Below are positions 50,911 to 59,403 of a DNA stretch of 64,000 nucleotides, one piece after another. The stretch's first letter is position 1, and every line of letters starts with the position of its first letter. The DNA is taken from NCBI GenBank assembly GCA_964564015.1, contig CAZLZR010000015.1, positions 1 through 64,000 on the forward strand, read 5' to 3'. The position numbers and the translations under genes are program-made. The notes below the pieces were generated by a model, which saw nothing but the letters and a program-made list of their open reading frames with translations, was not told where the DNA came from and searched no databases. The DNA is from Acetivibrio sp964564015 (lineage in GTDB: Bacteria > Bacillota > Clostridia > Acetivibrionales > Acetivibrionaceae).

Positions 50911-52299
50911 CTAAAATTCAAATTTACCTTCAAAATAATTATCCAGTTCCTCAATTTTAACCCTGACCTGCTGCATGCTATCTCTGTCTCTGATTGTAAC
51001 ACTCTTATCCTCTAAGGAGTCAAAATCAAAGGTTATGCAGTAAGGTGTTCCGATTTCGTCCTGTCTTCTATATCTCTTACCGATACTTCCTGTCTCATCA
51101 TATTCACATACGTACTTTTTAGTAAGTGTTTCATAAACCTTGAAAGCGTCATCGCCAAGTTTTTTCGAAAGCGGAAGCACTGCCACCTTAACAGGTGCAA
51201 TTGCAGGATGGAAATGCAAAACTACTCTTACATCACCTTCTGCCACCTCTTCTTCATCATAAGCGTCACACAGAAATGCAAGCGTAACCCTGTCTGCACC
51301 AAGGGAAGGCTCTATACAGTAAGGAACATACTTCTCATTTGTCGTCGGATCAAAATATGAGAGGTCATCTTTTGAATGCTCCATATGCTGCTTTAAGTCA
51401 AAGTCAGTTCTGTCTGCAATACCCCAGAGTTCTCCCCAACCAAACGGGAATTTAAATTCAATATCTGTTGTTGCATTACTATAGTGAGAGAGCTCTTCCT
51501 TCTCATGATCACGCATCTTCAAATTATCTTTGTTTACTCCAAGGCTTAACAACCAATTAAAGCAATAGTTTTTCCAGTAATCAAACCATTCAAGATCTTT
51601 TCCGGGTTCACAGAAGAATTCAAGTTCCATCTGTTCAAATTCACGGGTTCTGAAAGTAAAATTACCAGGGGTAATTTCATTTCTGAATGACTTACCTATC
51701 TGACCTATGCCAAACGGTATCTTCTTTCTTGAAGTTCTTTGAACGTTCTTAAAATTTACAAATATACCCTGTGCTGTTTCAGGCCTTAAGAATATTTCTG
51801 CCTTTGAATCTTCAGTAACTCCTTGAAAGGTCTTAAACATGAGATTAAACTTTCTTATATCTGTAAAGTTGGCAGATCCGCAATTAGGGCACTTTACTCC
51901 CTTTTCCTTTACATATGCAATAAGCTGGTCATTAGTCCAGCCATCCACCTTAACATCGAGCTTGTTCTCAGCATTCCAGTCCTCAATCATTTTGTCTGCC
52001 CTGTGACGTGTCTTGCAGTCCTTACAGTCAATCAGCGGATCACTGAACCCTCCGACATGCCCTGATGCCACCCATACCTGGGGATTCATAAGTATAGCAC
52101 AGTCTACGCCAACATTATATGGACTTTCCTGCACAAATTTTCTCCACCATGCCTTTTTCACGTTATTCTTCAGCTCAACGCCTAAAGGACCGTAATCCCA
52201 TGCATTTGCAAGTCCGCCATATATATCTGACCCAGGATATACAAAACCTCTATTTTTGGCAAGCGCAACTATCTTGTCCATAGTCTTTTCAAATTCCAT
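50911..52299 (-). CDS. glyS: Glycyl-tRNA synthetase (single-chain)
   Basis: This is the alpha2-type class II glycyl-tRNA synthetase of 462 residues found in many Gram-positive bacteria rather than the alpha/beta form. Class II motifs are visible (FRNEITPGNFTFRTREFEQME, and a C-terminal AKEIGTPYCITFDFDSL-type anticodon-binding segment), as is the N-terminal YGPLGVELKNNVKKAWW. The Cys-rich insert CPNCGSANF is present. The start at 52299 has AGGAGG eight bases ahead. Only 134 bp separate it from coaBC, so no long T-box leader is present. Confidence 0.95.
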   Translation of the reverse strand: MEFEKTMDKIVALAKNRGFVYPGSDIYGGLANAWDYGPLGVELKNNVKKAWWRKFVQESPYNVGVDCAILMNPQVWVASGHVGGFSDPLIDCKDCKTRHRADKMIEDWNAENKLDVKVDGWTNDQLIAYVKEKGVKCPNCGSANFTDIRKFNLMFKTFQGVTEDSKAEIFLRPETAQGIFVNFKNVQRTSRKKIPFGIGQIGKSFRNEITPGNFTFRTREFEQMELEFFCEPGKDLEWFDYWKNYCFNWLLSLGVNKDNLKMRDHEKEELSHYSNATTDIEFKFPFGWGELWGIADRTDFDLKQHMEHSKDDLSYFDPTTNEKYVPYCIEPSLGADRVTLAFLCDAYDEEEVAEGDVRVVLHFHPAIAPVKVAVLPLSKKLGDDAFKVYETLTKKYVCEYDETGSIGKRYRRQDEIGTPYCITFDFDSLEDKSVTIRDRDSMQQVRVKIEELDNYFEGKFEF

Positions 52300-52433
52300 C
52301 AAAAATGCCTCCTTAACAATATCAATAAATATATTTTTAACCTACTATCATTTATTGTCAACAATAATTTTTATTAACGGGTGCATTTATTTTTACTTAC
52401 CATATCGTGGTAAAAGCATTGCTCCCTTTATTA

Positions 52434-53633
52434 TTATACCTTTTTATGTAACTTTATAACTTCATCGAGAATCCTGTTTCCGGCTTCCTCTTTGCTCATT
52501 ATTGGAAAATCCAATATATTCCCATCCCTTTTTATAATCTTTATTATGTTTGTATCGGTTCCAAACCCAGCGCCTTCTTGTGTAACATCGTTTGCCACTA
52601 TCATATCCAGATTTTTTGCAGAAAGCTTATCGCACGCATTATTAACCAGATCATTTGTTTCGGCGCTGAAACCTACCAATATCCTGCTTTCTTTCACTTT
52701 TCCAAGCTCCCTTGCTATGTCAGGGTTTTTAACCAATTCTATCGTCATGCTGCTTTCCTTCTTTTTAATCTTCTTATCCGCAACATTTGCACATTTATAA
52801 TCGGCAACAGCAGCAACCATAATCAATACATCAAAATCCCGATAGCAGTCCATAACTTCACTAAACATTTCATCGGCAGTCCGGACTTTAACAAGCTCTG
52901 CTCCGGAAGGAGGCGCTATATTAACCGGACCGGATATAACCTTAACTTCAGCACCTCTCCTAAACGCCTGTGCTGCAATGGCATAACCCATTTTCCCGGA
53001 GGAGTGATTGGAAATATATCTGACAGGATCAATAGGTTCTTGTGTAGGTCCTGCTGTTATCAAAACCTTTATATCTTTGAAATCCTTCTTATCGCATATC
53101 AGCTCCGTTACCTTTTCCACAATAACAGGCGGTTCAGGCAGACGACCTCTTCCGGTAGTTCCACATGCCATAAGTCCGGTTTCTGTTTCCAAAAATATAT
53201 ATCCACGCTCCGATAGTTTTTTTATATTATCCTGTACAATAGGGTTTTCATACATATTGGTATTCATAGCGGGAACAAAAACAACCAGCGCTTTTGAGGC
53301 CATAATTGTAGTTGAAAGCATGTCATCGGCGATACCGTTCGCAACTTTTCCAATTATGTTTGCAGTTGCAGGAGCAACAACAATTATATCGGCTTTTGTT
53401 GCTAGTGATATATGCTGAATATCCCACGCCTTTGGTTCGTCAAACATATCAGTTACAACAGGATTGTGTGCAATCGACCTGAAAGTCAGAGGAGTAACAA
53501 ACCGGGTAGCATTTTCGGTCATAATTACATTTACATCAGCATGAAGTTTTTTTAGTCTGCTTACAACCTCAACCACCTTATACGCAGCTATGCCCCCACA
53601 CACACCAACTACAACAGTCTTGCCTTCTAACAT
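52434..53633 (-). CDS. coaBC: Bifunctional phosphopantothenoylcysteine decarboxylase/synthetase (CoaBC)
   Basis: CoaBC makes 4'-phosphopantetheine in two steps of coenzyme A synthesis. The N-terminal flavoprotein half has VGVCGGIAAYKV, the PAMNTNMYENP motif and a MACGTTGRGRLPEP loop; the C-terminal synthetase half has NHSSGKMGYAIAAQAFRRGAEV and VKNPDIARELG. The start at 53633 (GGAGAGGG upstream) gives 399 residues, the usual length; the longer reading adds an unrelated extension. It lies in the yicC-remA-gmk-rpoZ-coaBC housekeeping cluster. Confidence 0.94.
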   Translation of the reverse strand: MLEGKTVVVGVCGGIAAYKVVEVVSRLKKLHADVNVIMTENATRFVTPLTFRSIAHNPVVTDMFDEPKAWDIQHISLATKADIIVVAPATANIIGKVANGIADDMLSTTIMASKALVVFVPAMNTNMYENPIVQDNIKKLSERGYIFLETETGLMACGTTGRGRLPEPPVIVEKVTELICDKKDFKDIKVLITAGPTQEPIDPVRYISNHSSGKMGYAIAAQAFRRGAEVKVISGPVNIAPPSGAELVKVRTADEMFSEVMDCYRDFDVLIMVAAVADYKCANVADKKIKKKESSMTIELVKNPDIARELGKVKESRILVGFSAETNDLVNNACDKLSAKNLDMIVANDVTQEGAGFGTDTNIIKIIKRDGNILDFPIMSKEEAGNRILDEVIKLHKKV

Positions 53634-53787
53634 AAAACCCTCTCCATAATAATTATATTGAGAAATAATTAACGCCTCTTTTTCCCATAAACTATTTAAA
53701 GAAATATATCTCAAAAGGAAAATTATAGAGGCGAAGTTATTTCTAATTTTTTTGATTACATAAAATCAGATACCTTAAGCCCTTAAC

Positions 53788-54024
53788 TTACTTTATTCCG
53801 CTCTTTGTTCTGATATATGTAATCTTCTGCTCATCAATTTCATTTATTGCAATAGTTACAGGTTTTTCGGAATCACATTCCGTAAGCTTATGTGCTCCTT
53901 CGGTTATTTGTCTAGCTCTTTTAGCTGCTGCAACTACTAACGTATATCTGCTGTCTACTTTGTCTAGTAATGAGCTTATACCTGGCTCTATCATTGATAA
54001 TTTCTTTTCGTTATTCTCTTTCAT
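53788..54024 (-). CDS. rpoZ: RNA polymerase omega subunit
   Basis: The 78-residue protein has the omega pattern: MIEPGISSLLDKVDSRYTLVVAAAKRARQI near the start and KPVTIAINEI in the middle, with the family's Asp-Ser-Arg-Tyr core. It helps assemble RNA polymerase. It is part of the conserved cluster with gmk upstream; a copy of the interspersed repeat lies in the gap to gmk, which is unusual for such a tight cluster. Confidence 0.92.
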   Translation of the reverse strand: MKENNEKKLSMIEPGISSLLDKVDSRYTLVVAAAKRARQITEGAHKLTECDSEKPVTIAINEIDEQKITYIRTKSGIK

Positions 54025-54066
54025 GAGTTCAAACCTCCTATTTAATAATTTCGTGAGTAATATTTC

Positions 54067-54170
54067 CTAAGGGATAACGAAAAAATAACTTCCTATTCTC
54101 ATATTTTAAAAACATTATTAAATCAAGTTTTTTCGTTATCCAGAGTTGGAACTTATATTTTAGTCACACC
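54067..54170 (+). repeat. Interspersed 104-bp repeat, copy 2
   Basis: Starts CTAAGGGATAACGAAAAAAT and ends TTTTAGTCACACC; it has inverted GGATAACG ends, with the conserved tail running up to the last bases of gmk. Located between rpoZ and gmk inside an otherwise conserved gene cluster. Confidence 0.88.
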
Positions 54171-54793
54171 TAATCCAAACTCAGATTATCAATACCGATA
54201 CTTTTAAGTATATTTGCATTCCTTTTAAACTTCAGTTTCTCAGACACTATTATACTGGTAACGCTGTGTACGGCTTCTTCAACCTTGTCATTTACAACCA
54301 CATAATCATATTTATCTACATAATGCATTTCTTTTATAGCCTTATCCATACGCTTATCTATAACTTCCTGCTTTTCTGTACCTCTTCCTTCAATCCTTCT
54401 TCTTAGTTCTTTAAAAGACGGAGGCAGAATAAATATTGAAACACAATCAGGGTAAATTTTCTTTATGTTCAAAGCACCTTCAACTTCAATTTCCAGTAAA
54501 CAATCATACCCTGATTTTATAGTGTCTTCAATACACTTTTTAGGTGTGCCATAATAATTATCGCAATATTTTACCCATTCTACCAGTTCATTGTTTTTGA
54601 TCATAGTGTCAAATTCTTCATGAGTCTTAAAAAAGTAATTTATTCCGTCTACCTCACCATTTCTTGGATTTCTTGTCGTAGCAGAAACGGAAAATCTGAT
54701 ATTATTTTCCTTCTCTTTCAGATTGTTAAGAAGTGTCCCTTTACCAGTGCCTGACGGACCTGAAACCACAACTAAAAGTCCTTCACGGAACAT
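54170..54793 (-). CDS. gmk: Guanylate kinase
   Basis: Gmk phosphorylates GMP to GDP. The P-loop SGPSGTGKGT lies near residue 10, followed by the GMP-binding VSATTRNPRNGEVDGINY stretch and FVEWVKYCDNYYGT-like text near residue 80. The length of 207 residues is usual. The start at 54793 has AGGGGG seven bases upstream; GTG one codon earlier is the alternative. Gene order with remA, rpoZ and coaBC is that of most Firmicutes. Confidence 0.94.
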   Translation of the reverse strand: MFREGLLVVVSGPSGTGKGTLLNNLKEKENNIRFSVSATTRNPRNGEVDGINYFFKTHEEFDTMIKNNELVEWVKYCDNYYGTPKKCIEDTIKSGYDCLLEIEVEGALNIKKIYPDCVSIFILPPSFKELRRRIEGRGTEKQEVIDKRMDKAIKEMHYVDKYDYVVVNDKVEEAVHSVTSIIVSEKLKFKRNANILKSIGIDNLSLD

Positions 54794-54804
54794 CACAGTT
54801 CCCC

Positions 54805-55083
54805 CTATTCTTCTTCCAATTCTTCCTCTTCAGCAGCCACATCAACTTCTTTACTGTTTAATCTATGCGCTACTGTTTCCGGCTGTACCGCAGATAATAT
54901 TATATGATCGCTGTCTGTAATTATTACTGCTCTTGTTCTTCTTCCATAAGTTGCATCAACCAGCATACCACGCTCTCTTGCTTCCTGAATTATTCTTTTT
55001 ATAGGTGCGGACTCAGGACTGACTATGGCAACAAGCCTGCTAGCCGAAACAATATTCCCAAACCCAATGTTTATTAACTTCAT
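54805..55083 (-). CDS. remA: RemA/DUF370 transcription regulator
   Basis: A 92-residue protein beginning LINIGFGNIVSASRLVAIVSP, the remA signature, with RERGMLVDATYGRRTRAVI in the centre. RemA binds DNA and controls matrix and osmotic genes in Bacillus. The C-terminus is an acidic tail. Located directly before gmk, as is usual. Confidence 0.92.
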   Translation of the reverse strand: MKLINIGFGNIVSASRLVAIVSPESAPIKRIIQEARERGMLVDATYGRRTRAVIITDSDHIILSAVQPETVAHRLNSKEVDVAAEEEELEEE

Positions 55084-55101
55084 TAATATTCCTCCTAATA
55101 C

Positions 55102-55980
55102 TTATTCAATATTTTGTATTTGCTCTCTTATTTTCTCCAATTCACTCTTAATCTCAACAACAAATTTTGTTATATTTAAATCATTGGCTTTAGAACCAAT
55201 GGTATTTATTTCCCTGTTCATTTCCTGAATCAGGAAGTCAAGCTTTCTTCCTACAGACTGGCCAGCCTGTAAAGTCTCCCTAAGCTGCCCGATGTGGCTC
55301 GAAAGTCTTACCAGCTCCTCATCAATACTGCATCTGTCTGCAAATATTGCCACTTCTGTTGCCAACCTGTTCTCATCAACAATCTGCTGTTCCAGCAATT
55401 CCTTAATCCTATTTTCCAATTTACACTTATATTCTTTTACCACTTCAGGAGCTCTTATACCAATTTCCTTAACGATGTTTTCAATATAATCAGTTCTATC
55501 AAGAATACAGTTTTTTAAACCTTCTCCTTCAATCTTCCTCATATTGATTAAGGAATCAATTGCACCTTCCAAAGCTTCGCTCAATAGATTCCAGATTTTT
55601 TCCTCATCCTGCTCTGCTTTCTCAACCTTTAATACATCAGGAAATTTAGCAATAAGAGAAACAGATATATCATCCTGCAGTTCGTATTTATTCTTAAGAA
55701 GCCGCAATGTATCAATGTAAGTCTTAGCAAGTCCTTCATCAATCAGGATACTTCTGGAATCCTCACTGAAATCGTCAAAGCTGATAAAAACATCTGCTTT
55801 TCCCCGTGATACTGCCTTTGTTACCACTTCTCTTACCTTATCCTCAAGAAATGATATCTGCCTTGGAATTTTAATATAAACGTCACTATATCTATGATTT
55901 ACAGTTTTAATTTCTACCAGGCATTCCATTCCACCAGCCTGTGACTTACCCCTGCCAAACCCCGTCATGCTTCTTATCAT
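55102..55980 (-). CDS. YicC/YloC-family endoribonuclease
   Basis: The 292-residue protein starts MIRSMTGFGRG and contains EIKTVNHRYSDVYIKIPR, the conserved YicC N-terminal domain, and ends with the DUF1732 domain (GRKLDFLIQEMNREINTIGSKAND), which supplies the conserved Asn, Glu and Lys. YicC-family proteins are RNA-cleaving. The ATG at 55980 is preferred, with AAGGATG nine bases upstream. First gene of the yicC-remA-gmk-rpoZ-coaBC group. Confidence 0.92.
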   Translation of the reverse strand: MIRSMTGFGRGKSQAGGMECLVEIKTVNHRYSDVYIKIPRQISFLEDKVREVVTKAVSRGKADVFISFDDFSEDSRSILIDEGLAKTYIDTLRLLKNKYELQDDISVSLIAKFPDVLKVEKAEQDEEKIWNLLSEALEGAIDSLINMRKIEGEGLKNCILDRTDYIENIVKEIGIRAPEVVKEYKCKLENRIKELLEQQIVDENRLATEVAIFADRCSIDEELVRLSSHIGQLRETLQAGQSVGRKLDFLIQEMNREINTIGSKANDLNITKFVVEIKSELEKIREQIQNIE

Positions 55981-56153
55981 AATCAATTCATCCTTTTTAT
56001 GAATTTAATAAAGTCTTTTCTTAAACAATATGTATTATAACATAATTATCGATAATTTGAAGGTATAATCTTAATTTTTTTTGTGTTTTTTCCTATTTTC
56101 TCACGTTTACTAAATAAAAATACAGATTACATGGCAAAATGAATTCAGCTTCC

Positions 56154-56182
56154 AAAAAAGCTGCCCTTAAGGCAGCCTTTTT
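56154..56182 (-). terminator. Terminator of the exo-galactanase gene
   Basis: GCTGCC (56160-56165) pairs with GGCAGC (56171-56176) with a T-tract on the right side (CTTTTT) and AAAAAA on the left, directly next to the stop codon of the GH43 gene. Confidence 0.8.
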
Positions 56183-57928
56183 CTAAAACTTTAATATTCC
56201 AAGTAGGATTTGTCTCATATAACCCAAGTCAATTGAATTGACCGTTCCATCTGAGTTAATATCAGCCCCCTGATATCCAATATTAGGGTCTGAGGTTGGA
56301 AACTGACTTATCATTCCAAGCAAATACATTTTCATATAACCAAAATCTATTGAATTTGCTGCTCCATTACCATCAACATCGCCCTTTACAACTACCGGAT
56401 TTGATTTTGCAGGAGTTGGTGTAATTGTTGGTGTCTTCGTAGGAGTATGTGTTGTGGCATCATTAACCAGGACAAGTTGCCAATACTGATTTGCACCTCC
56501 TGCATCTGCCCATTGTTGAATAAGGCCTCCATCATCAGTTGACCATTTAAATACATCCAGTAATTTCCCGCTACTACGGTTTTTAATTTTGTAATAGCCG
56601 TCACCATTATCCGTAATTTGCCATTGCTGATTCGTTCCACCATTACTATACCACTGAATGATAGCACCACCATCAGAAGTAGAACCATCCTTAACATCCA
56701 GAGAGAATCCACTCGAGGCACTAACTATCCTTTTATATCCATTGTCACTGTCAACCAGATACCACCTCTGGCTGAGGCTTCCATTATCTGTCCATTGAAC
56801 AAGCTGTGCTGCCTGAGTTCCTTCTTTTGCGTCAAGCACTTTGCCACTGTTTTTATTTACTATCTTATACTTTGTAGTATCAGGTATATTTTCAGTTATA
56901 TTCCCTTCGGCTGCATCTATCTTTATGGAATTGTAAAATGGCAATTGAAGACTTGTGTCTGATCTGAATTCTATAGGGAGCCATACGTATTGAGATTCAT
57001 TTACTTTACCGTTCCATGCGCCTGCCCACCGGTCACCGGTGTAGAGATATGTTGTACCGGCAGAGCCCTGGACAGGTATTACAAATGCCGGTTGTGAATT
57101 GTATGTGGTAGAATTACCCAGATTATATAGTGCTGACCACCCACTGCTCAAATTCTGTGAATAGGAATATTTACCCTGGTTTGGTGACCATCCTGTACAG
57201 CCCGAAGTGATCAGGTAATAGTAGCTGTTTCTTTTTATCAAACATGGAGCCTCTCTCTGCTGACCCACATATAATTTAGCCGTAAGCCTGGCTATATTCT
57301 TATAATCCGGTGTCAATTCATACAGATGCAAATCCATGTTTTCATTTGACGAAGAAATAAAGTAACCTTTTCCATCGGTATCAACAAACACGTTGCAGTC
57401 CCTTGACATATAACCCGGAAGTCCATGATCCATTACTCCGGTAGACGCTAGTGGCCTGAAACTTCCCTGATATGTAAATTTGCCGTCCGGAGTTTTACAG
57501 AAAGCAACTGCCGCTCTTGCCTCTCCATAATGAACTCCGTTCTCCCAGTGCATCCACATGACAAATTCGTTAGTTGACGCATTGTACATGACCTTAGGCC
57601 TTTCAACATTACACTTTGCCAGTTCTGATGCAGAATCCGGAGCCAGTACCTCACCCCTGTATTCCCAATTTACAAGGTCTTTTGACCTGTAGCATCTGAC
57701 TCCTAAAAAGTAGTTTGAGCTATCACGATACTCTCCATACCAATAATAAAATTCACCATATTTAAGCAAACCGCCGCCATGAGCATGTATAACATTCCCC
57801 GAAGTGTCCTTAAATTGCGTTCCATTTGTCACTGACCCTTCAGCCGCTAGAGATAATGAACTTGGGATAAATATTGACAACAAAATCAAAAAAATAGCCA
57901 AAACAATTGAAATATGCGACTTCTTCAT
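56183..57928 (-). CDS. Dockerin-bearing GH43 exo-beta-1,3-galactanase (GH43_24-like) with CBM13
   Basis: A secreted cellulosome enzyme of 581 residues. Residues 1-29 form a signal peptide, about 32-335 the five-bladed GH43 propeller (HAHGGGLLKYGEFYYWYGEY, NVERPKVMYN), about 350-490 a ricin-type CBM13 of three repeats (each with SQRWYLVD or NQQWQITD), a Thr/Pro linker, and about 515-581 a type I dockerin with two Ca-binding repeats (GDVDGNGAANSIDFGYMKMY and DINSDGTVNSIDLGYMRQI). The combination GH43-CBM13-dockerin and the sequence match the C. thermocellum exo-beta-1,3-galactanase; arabinogalactan side chains are the likely substrate. The dockerin can dock into a type I cohesin. A terminator directly follows. 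Confidence 0.9.
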   Translation of the reverse strand: MKKSHISIVLAIFLILLSIFIPSSLSLAAEGSVTNGTQFKDTSGNVIHAHGGGLLKYGEFYYWYGEYRDSSNYFLGVRCYRSKDLVNWEYRGEVLAPDSASELAKCNVERPKVMYNASTNEFVMWMHWENGVHYGEARAAVAFCKTPDGKFTYQGSFRPLASTGVMDHGLPGYMSRDCNVFVDTDGKGYFISSSNENMDLHLYELTPDYKNIARLTAKLYVGQQREAPCLIKRNSYYYLITSGCTGWSPNQGKYSYSQNLSSGWSALYNLGNSTTYNSQPAFVIPVQGSAGTTYLYTGDRWAGAWNGKVNESQYVWLPIEFRSDTSLQLPFYNSIKIDAAEGNITENIPDTTKYKIVNKNSGKVLDAKEGTQAAQLVQWTDNGSLSQRWYLVDSDNGYKRIVSASSGFSLDVKDGSTSDGGAIIQWYSNGGTNQQWQITDNGDGYYKIKNRSSGKLLDVFKWSTDDGGLIQQWADAGGANQYWQLVLVNDATTHTPTKTPTITPTPAKSNPVVVKGDVDGNGAANSIDFGYMKMYLLGMISQFPTSDPNIGYQGADINSDGTVNSIDLGYMRQILLGILKF

Positions 57929-58123
57929 ACAAAATTCCCCTCCCCTTCAGTACACCAATCTTTTATTATCTATATTATAAATGCGTCAAAACAATACGTT
58001 TTAATGGATACAGATGACGAACGGTAAGCTTAAAACCATTCTATTTAAATTATAGACTAAACCAATATAAACCACAATACACCTTGAAATATGGAGCACA
58101 TATCTCCCATAAAAACGCCAAAA

Positions 58124-58149
58124 TCCTTGGAAATTAATAATTCCAAGGA
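58124..58149 (-). terminator. Terminator of the heat-shock operon
   Basis: TCCTTGGAA (58124-58132) pairs with TTCCAAGGA (58141-58149) around an 8-nt loop, and the minus strand continues TTTTGGCGTTTTT. It lies 140 bp after cheY and likely ends the grpE-to-cheY transcript. Confidence 0.75.
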
Positions 58150-58173
58150 CTATACAAAAGTTTTCAGAAGACA

Positions 58174-58276
58174 CTAAGGGATAACGAAAAAAAACATCTA
58201 ATTCTCGTGTTTTGAAAACATTATCAAATTAAGTTTTTTCGTTATCCGGAATTGGAATTTGTATTTTAGTAGTACC
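58174..58276 (+). repeat. Interspersed 104-bp repeat, copy 3
   Basis: Starts CTAAGGGATAACGAAAAAA and ends TTTTAGTAGTACC, with a few changes from copies 1 and 2 in the middle. It sits between cheY and the terminator, as part of the heat-shock operon's 3' end. Confidence 0.88.
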
Positions 58277-58288
58277 AAACTAAGCTAA

Positions 58289-58660
58289 TTATTCAACAAG
58301 AACGTTTCTGATAGCTTGAACTACCCTTGACTTTTCAAAAGGCTTTACAACAAAATCCTTAGCGCCAAGTTTAATTGCTTCTATAACCATTGACTGTTGC
58401 CCCATAGCTGAAACCATAATAATTTTAGTTTCAGGACTGAACCGGATAATATCCTTAACCGCCTTAATACCATCAAGTTCAGGCATGGTAATATCCAGGG
58501 TCATGACATCAGGTTGGTAAAGCTTGGCAAGATCAATTGCATCATATCCGTTTGAGCCCTCGCCTACAACTGAATAACCCTCTGTCTCTTCAATCATCTT
58601 TTTTAACAGCGTACGCATAAAAACTGCATCGTCTACTACAACAAATGTAAGCTTTCTCAT
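58289..58660 (-). CDS. cheY: CheY-like response regulator
   Basis: A single receiver domain of 123 residues with the acidic pair VVVDDAVFMRTLL, the phosphoacceptor in VMTLDITMPELDG and the conserved Lys in FVVKPFEK. No output domain is attached, so it should act by binding other proteins, as CheY does at the flagellar motor. It is the last gene of the grpE operon, with a stop/start overlap of TAATG with rsmE. The operon placement with protein-quality genes is also seen elsewhere in clostridia. Confidence 0.9.
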   Translation of the reverse strand: MRKLTFVVVDDAVFMRTLLKKMIEETEGYSVVGEGSNGYDAIDLAKLYQPDVMTLDITMPELDGIKAVKDIIRFSPETKIIMVSAMGQQSMVIEAIKLGAKDFVVKPFEKSRVVQAIRNVLVE

Positions 58661-59403
58661 TAACCCACGTCTCCCAATTCGTACATAAGTATTGATAAAA
58701 CAGCAATTCCAGCAGTTTCGGTTCTAAGTATTCTTGGGCCAAGTGTAACTGAATTTAGACCGTTCTTAACAGCCTCATCAATTTCCTGCTCTGTAAATCC
58801 ACCTTCAGGCCCGATAAAAACAGAGATTTCGTCTATATTGCCAACGGTTTCAATAATTTGTTTTAAAGAGTTCTTTGCCTCCTTCTCATAAGGAATCAAC
58901 GATAAAGCTTTATTATGTACTTGCTTTAATGCCTCTTTAAAACTTATGGGAACTTCTATTTTGGGTATAATGCCCCTGTTGCACTGTTTAGCTGCTTCCT
59001 GTGATATGCGGTTCCATCTTTCACACTTTTTGGCAGCGTCTTTTTCACTATCCAGCCTTACCACAGTCCTCTCTGTAAGAACCGGTACTATTCTGTTTAT
59101 ACCAAGTTCAACGCTTTTCTGGATAATGAGATCCATTTTATCCGATTTAGGTAACCCCTGATAAAGAGTAACCTTAATCGGCGGCTCAGTTACATTTTTA
59201 TACGTCTCAATAATCCTGGTATGAGCAAAACCATCGCCAAACTCCTCGATCACAGCTATATACTCATTTCCTGTTCCATCACTGAGTGTTATATTTTCTC
59301 CGCATTTGAGCCTCAATACCTTTTTTATATGATTATAGTCTTCACCTGTGATGTTAATATTATCGTCAAAAATATCTTTAGTGTTTATAAAGAATCTAGA
59401 CAT
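58660..59403 (-). CDS. rsmE: 16S rRNA m3U1498 methyltransferase
   Basis: RsmE is a SPOUT-fold enzyme. The 247-residue protein has the N-terminal PUA-like domain (NINITGEDYNHIKKVLRLK), the conserved KSVELGINRIVP segment and the knot motifs FIGPEGGFTEQE and LGPRILRTETAG. It overlaps prmA by 19 bases and cheY by one, so the three are co-translated. Confidence 0.94.
   Translation of the reverse strand: MSRFFINTKDIFDDNINITGEDYNHIKKVLRLKCGENITLSDGTGNEYIAVIEEFGDGFAHTRIIETYKNVTEPPIKVTLYQGLPKSDKMDLIIQKSVELGINRIVPVLTERTVVRLDSEKDAAKKCERWNRISQEAAKQCNRGIIPKIEVPISFKEALKQVHNKALSLIPYEKEAKNSLKQIIETVGNIDEISVFIGPEGGFTEQEIDEAVKNGLNSVTLGPRILRTETAGIAVLSILMYELGDVG

Larger units (their letters stand above)
57929..58288. 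other. Intergenic region between cheY and GH43 gene
   Basis: No gene is seen. It contains a terminator (58124-58149), the interspersed repeat copy 3 and AT-rich sequence with the GH43 promoter. Confidence 0.5.

Noticed and set aside
52300..52433. T-box leader in front of glyS
   Set aside because: Only 134 bp are available between coaBC and glyS and no T-box core was seen.
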